The translations under genes were made by a program, and so were the position numbers. Shown here one piece after another: positions 55,701-61,700 of a stretch of 64,000 bases of DNA. Source of the DNA: Amblyomma americanum (Eukaryota > Arthropoda > Arachnida > Ixodida > Ixodidae); contig NC_135497.1 of the NCBI RefSeq assembly GCF_052857255.1, positions 351,272,622 to 351,336,621 on the forward strand, read 5' to 3'. Under the pieces are notes generated by a model. The model was given only the letters and a program-made list of their open reading frames with translations, did not search any database and was not told the DNA's origin. Numbering within the stretch: the stretch's first letter is position 1; every line of letters begins with the position of its first letter.

Positions 55701-58700
55701 TATTTACACGATTGTAAGTCGACCTTTTTTTCACATCTGAAAACCTGAAGTGGGGGGCGGGGGGGTCGACTTACAATCGAAACCAAAGTATAGCACCATA
55801 AATAAAGGTAAGACAAACGCGATATCGAGGATGCTACAGCATGGCTGCAATTTCGTTTGCTCTATGGCTCTACAGAGTAGCATTCAGCTATTCCGCACAC
55901 TTTTTCGAAAGAATTTTTCTTTTTTACTTTCAAATGCGCACTCGGTGCTCAAGGAAATGTCGATAGTTGACGGTGTTCTTATCGCAGTGGCACCACCCCT
56001 CAGAACGGCAGCATTTTTGGGAAGTATCGGTAATTTGTAAATAATTGTGTACATTGCCAACATCAGGCATGGGCAGTATCGAAGAATGTGCCCGTGGGCA
56101 CATTCCAAAACGAAAATGTGTTAGGCATTGGACTACTCGTCCACACTTGCTCCATCGTCCTCACTAGCGCTGCCATCGTGATCGCTGCTGCGGTCCCACA
56201 GCTCGTCGTTCTAATATCGTCGTGCAGCGAAATCCTGCACTTCGCAAATGGCTTGAGCTTCGTGAGCGGTGTCGGCTCTTCTGTTGGTTACCGACACTCC
56301 CCGGCGCCGCTGCGGTTCCAAGTGGGGGTGCCGCCACGATTGGAACACCCGCCCTTCCATCAACTACCGACGCGCCCTTGAGCGCCGAGTGCGCGGTTGA
56401 AAGTAAACAAAAAAAACTTTGACGATGCCTATTAAGAGTAGAACGCGAATGCGTTATCGGGCCGCCGCTGCTTATCAGCAGACGCAATCAGCAAATGCAA
56501 TCAGCGGCCACGTGTGCGGAGTGGGCTGGTGCCAGTTTGCTGCTTATCGACAGCCACCATCGGCGGCCTCGTGCGGGGTGGGGATGCCGGTTCTGCGCGC
56601 TAACATAGCAGCTGCTCAAGGCCAGCACCAAGAGCGATGCGACTGAGCCGCACAGCAAAAATGCAACCACGCTGTAGCATGCCTGATATCTCGTTTGTCT
56701 CGCCTTTATTTATGAAGCGATGCTTTGGTTTCGATTTTAAGTCGACCCCCCCCACTTCGGATTTTCAAACTGTGAAAAATAGGTCGACTTACAATCGTGC
56801 AAATACGGTACGGTATGTTCGTCATTTGACAGATAGACAACACATATATTGCGCTTCTACACACTCAGTGACAGAAGGAACGAAGAGAAAGACGCCTCAT
56901 TGCAGTAGAAACAACACTGCTACACCCCTATTTCAATTTGCGATGGCTGGCAACAAATACAGAAGACTTTGCGGTCATGCTCAGGGGCTTGCAAAACATG
57001 TTGTTGACTTTGTAAGTATGAAAAAGGTCACACACTCTTCCATACTCAGTTCAATGGGGTCATCAGCGCTGCAAGTGTCAAATGCATCAGCCGATACATT
57101 CTCAAGAGGTGAGCGACACTTGGGTTTTTTAACTACCTATGTACCTCCACGATCCTCGAGTCCCCGTGGCTATGCTTCACTCTTAATTGTTGATAAAACG
57201 CATCTTCATAGAATAGAACATGACTACATGCTATAGGCTGCTCCTGTATACAGTGGCTTTTCTCGACGAAGCTGGAGGTCACGGACCGCTTCGAGGATAT
57301 CATTGACATTTCTCATTTGTTTCGCATATAGCATGGTCGTATCGCGGAGCTCTTTCAAACTGTAGAGGTAACATCTAAATAACAGAGATTAGCAACATAT
57401 GTTTTGCCTAATGAAAACTTTTGGCCATTTGATTTTTGTTGGTTTCCTCCAAGCTTTTAACATAGAATGTTCATTGTCAAATGTCTGTTGAACACAGTGC
57501 TTGGAAAACAGCAGTTCGGCCTTCCCAAGTGCACGAAGCTTGCACCTTGTTTGCATAGAGCAAAGGCACAGGCAACCTGGTAAAAATTGCAGCAACAAAT
57601 GAAAAGCCCCAGAAAATGTTTCAAGTTTATTTGTAAACAGTCAAGTGCTCATGGACCTGTTCACAGGAAGATAATTACCTTAAAACAAAGATTTTGCTAG
57701 GCTCTTAATGTCAGTGATCATTACAACGTCACTACGGCTTCCGTCCAATGCTAAAGTTCTAACGAAACCAGCTCCAACGACAGCAGAGTAGAAACTGGAG
57801 CTTGAAGAAATCCATGCAGCTGGATTAATTTTAAACGCTTTCAAAAACAGTGCGATATATCAAATACACTAAGGTTCGAGAAACCATGAAGAAATTTCTT
57901 AATTTGGCTAGTAATTAATTTAGCTAGTAATATTACCAGCTTTATTAATATTGGACTTCTGTGATGCATCGAAGTATCGACGATACATTATCGAGTATCA
58001 GTATCAGAAGTCAATTTTTGTTCAGTACCTTGTATCGGTATTGGAAATACAATTTTTGATGGTACTGGGTATTGGTATCGAAGATACTTTTTTGAAATAT
58101 TATGCCCAACCTCCAACAACATACAGCTTTTTCTGAGGGTGCACTTTAGATAGCACTATTTTCTTCATTTCAGGCAAACATAGCATCATTTCCTTTGCAA
58201 ATAGAGCACTTTTTTATTCCAACTAGTGAACGCAGCAATATATATTTCACGAAAAAGTAAACTTGGTAGTAAAATCTCGATGATACAACAGCTCAGACCA
58301 TTTATAACGTAACCGCTTATAATGCGGGACCGCACTGTATGCGGATTTTTGTGACAACCGCTTCACTTCCCATAGAGTTCAATGTAATGGCATACCACTT
58401 AATACGCGGCAGCGTGTAACCGAACACCACATATAGTGTGGGTTCTGGAAAGCCTGGCAGCTTGCGTACCGGCGCGGGCCCGTGAGTACCGGCAGGCGTG
58501 AGGAGTGTGCTTCCCGGACTATGCAAGAAGGGGGCAACAGTCAGGGCGGAGGAGCGTTGTCAGCGTGGTTCAAGGCAAGACTGAAGACGGGAGAGGATAG
58601 AAAAAAAAATAATTGGAGGACGCTTAAGCTTTACCTTTTAGAGTGGAATGCGACAGCGTGTTGCAGCACTGCCAAGGAGTCCACGGAACGCCATCGCCCG

Positions 58701-61700
58701 TTCGGCGCGATGCCTTGCCCGTTAGACAAATCACTCTGCTACATACAGTGAAACGGACGCGCGGAGCGGCAAACCACGTAGAAGTGCTGCCAGGCACCTT
58801 GCCGAAACGCGCGGTTGCAGTCGTAGTTCGTCGGCACATCGTTCTCGACAAACCTGATGCCACGAATGCCAGCACAGCTTCCGCGCCGAACGAATGGGCA
58901 GCAAGCCGCAAGCTTCATGGTGAACGCACTTTGAATGTGCGCTGCGTTGTTCGCCGCTCACCGCGTGATTCCTGCGTGCCCGCACGGCCCCACTGCATCC
59001 GAACGGCGAGACGAGCGGGAGGCGCTGCAGTCGCGCGAGTTGCGATTCTTATTGGGAGTGGAAAGGGGGACACAGCACATGCATTTATCTCTCTCTTCTG
59101 AGGAGATGGTCGCTGCGCTGTGGGGGGAGGGAGGGGGAAATGGGAGAGAAAGAAGGGGAAGTGCTTGCCGCGTCGCAGGGGCGAGGGGGTTAGAGTGAGT
59201 GAAGGAGCCACGCTACCTGTTGGGGCAGTGGTGTACATTGCAAGGAGGAAGAGGAGGAGGAGTGCGAGGAGGAGGATTTTTCGCTCACGGCCAACCCTGC
59301 CGACACCGGGTTTTCTGCTACACGAGTTCCTTAACCCTGTCGCATTAAAATAGAACTCACAAAGCAGGCGTTTTTTCCTCTCACTCTCTGATGCGCCTCT
59401 GCTGGGCACACTGATTGGACAAAACTTGTAAGCATGTGACGGCACGGCCAGACGAGCATGTTGGAGCGGCGGCCACGGTGGCGGCGAGCGTGCGGCATGA
59501 CGCTGCAAGCGCTGCTCGCACCACACGCATGTGCGGCAGCGTCTTTTCACGCCTGAGCCCATGAGCGAGATATGTGCCGTCACGTGTAGCGAAAAGTTGA
59601 CAACGTAGGCAAGTCAGCTGGCAACATGTGCAAGTCTACCAGGCTCGGCTGTCTTCAGTTCAGAGCGACAAGTTGAGACAACAGCTGCAGGAAGACTCTG
59701 TGTCACTTGCAAAGAAGCGGATTCGTGCGCCAAAGTGAAATGATGTCGCCGCTTTGTTTGAACGGTTTCACGAGGTCCAGACCCAGAGTATTCCTGTGAG
59801 TGGCTCGATATTGCAAACCAAGGCCAGGTGCCTAGCAAACATTTTGGGGCATGATGGTTTCAACCCATTGAACGGTTATATTCAGCGTTTCAAGGACCGG
59901 CACGAGATAAAACTCGTCGTCTTCGTCGCCGGCCCCGACAGCATTGCGTGTCAAGTAGCCGCCTCAGATGAAGACATCGTGGCAGCGGTGCGGGGTCGCG
60001 ATGAGCTTCTATCCGAGTATGAACCCGACGAAGTGAGTGAAAGTGCGGCAGAAGTTTCGTGCAAAGACACGCTTGACTGTTGCGAGAAACTGCGCCTCTA
60101 CTGCGCTTAGAGAAACCTCAGCGGGCGAGTGCTCAAGTGCTTCAACGCAGTTCAATCGCAGCGCCAGACTAAAATAACGTCGGTCTTTCATTCATTATGA
60201 CGCTTTGACAAAAATATCAAATAAACTTCTTTGTTGCCTGTGTTCGCAGTGTTGTGTGTCTGATGTGTTGTCAGGTGCACTCTAAAAGGTAGGCTGCCAA
60301 TTCTGAAAACGCGAATGCATGGAAATACTATGTTTTGGTTACAGTGCAGTACCGGTTATAATGCGGATTTTCCCGACTCCCGCAGTATGCATAATAAGCA
60401 GTCTATGCTGTATTACAGTTGATACAAATTCGTAAAATTCACTGCCCAGAGTTCATTGTGTACTCTGTAAACAATTTCAGGCGTTCCGCAAACACTGCTG
60501 CGCCACTGCGGATGATAGGAATGCGCGAGCTGTGATCGCACACTCAAACACTGAGCACCAAACATCGCCGACATTGCTATCGTATGGTACAAACTGCGAG
60601 CAGTGAATAGTGGTGCACGGCCCGTGCGTTGCCAACGTCACGATCGTCAGTCGCATGGTACGCAGCGCAAGCAGTGAGCGCCGGCACGCAACCTGTACAT
60701 CGTGCTTGCCAGTTCCACGATGCACAGAGCAAGCAGTGAGTGGCGCCGCGCAGCCTGTACGCGTCACCGACACCACCATCTCGAGTTGTACGGTATGCAC
60801 TGTGATCAGTGAACGGCAGTGCATGGCTGTAAATAAATCCCGTCAGCTGAAAACAGATCTGCTTGGTTCAGGTTTATGTGGGCTTAATATCCCTGAGTGA
60901 CTTGGGCTATGAGCGAAGCCATAGTGAAGGGCTCTGGAAATTTCGAGCACCTGGGTTTCTTTAATGTGGACTGACATCGCACAGTACACGGGGCCGCATG
61001 AATGCACTTCCAGTAGGTCTGCATATGAATTTTGTTCATTTTGGATGATAAGGATTTCGGATGATGTGAATATTTTTCGTGACCTTACGAGATTCGTATT
61101 ACTGAAGCTCAACTGTACCACGTCTTCAGTCATTTTCTTGTCGACTGATTTCGCCAGAAGAACTAATCTCTATTTTTTTTCCCGGGTTTCTTGCATCATG
61201 TGCAATTTCAAAATACAAAAAGATTCCACAATCCCCAAGGTGTTGAATTAATAAATCCTGTGGTTTAAATATTAGTTTTCAACTATTTTGAGTTTGTAAA
61301 GAAATTTGTATTTGCATATATAAGAAAATGCTGGTGTTTTCTATTAAAAATTAACAAATTTGCTTTCTCGAAGCTTGAATATGCTATTTAGGCCAAACAA
61401 AATTTGCTCTGAATAGAAATGATGAATGGTGCCTGAAAGGGTTAACACACGGAGAAATTGCAGCTACCTTAGTGGTCTAGGCTTATGGGCAGTAGGCTGC
61501 CTGTAAAGGGCAGCAACAACACACAGGTGTTCTGTGACAGACTGACTGGCTGCCAAAGGAAGGAAGAAAGAAATGAAGGGCTGAGGGCAAAGTCAGTGTT
61601 TTCCGCAATGGTTTCAGCGTAGGACTCACCGGAGGTCCCTGGGTTCCAGAGCCTGTGCAGCAAGACGCTCCAACATGTACTGTAGTGGAAGGTGCAGTGG

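Noticed and set aside
56637..57236. 199-codon plus-strand frame
   Set aside because: Starts inside the TIR element ending at 56808 and runs through unrelated intron; no domain.
58915..59583. 222-codon minus-strand frame
   Set aside because: Runs through GC-rich repeat DNA, including a SINE tail; Arg/Pro-rich low-complexity translation.
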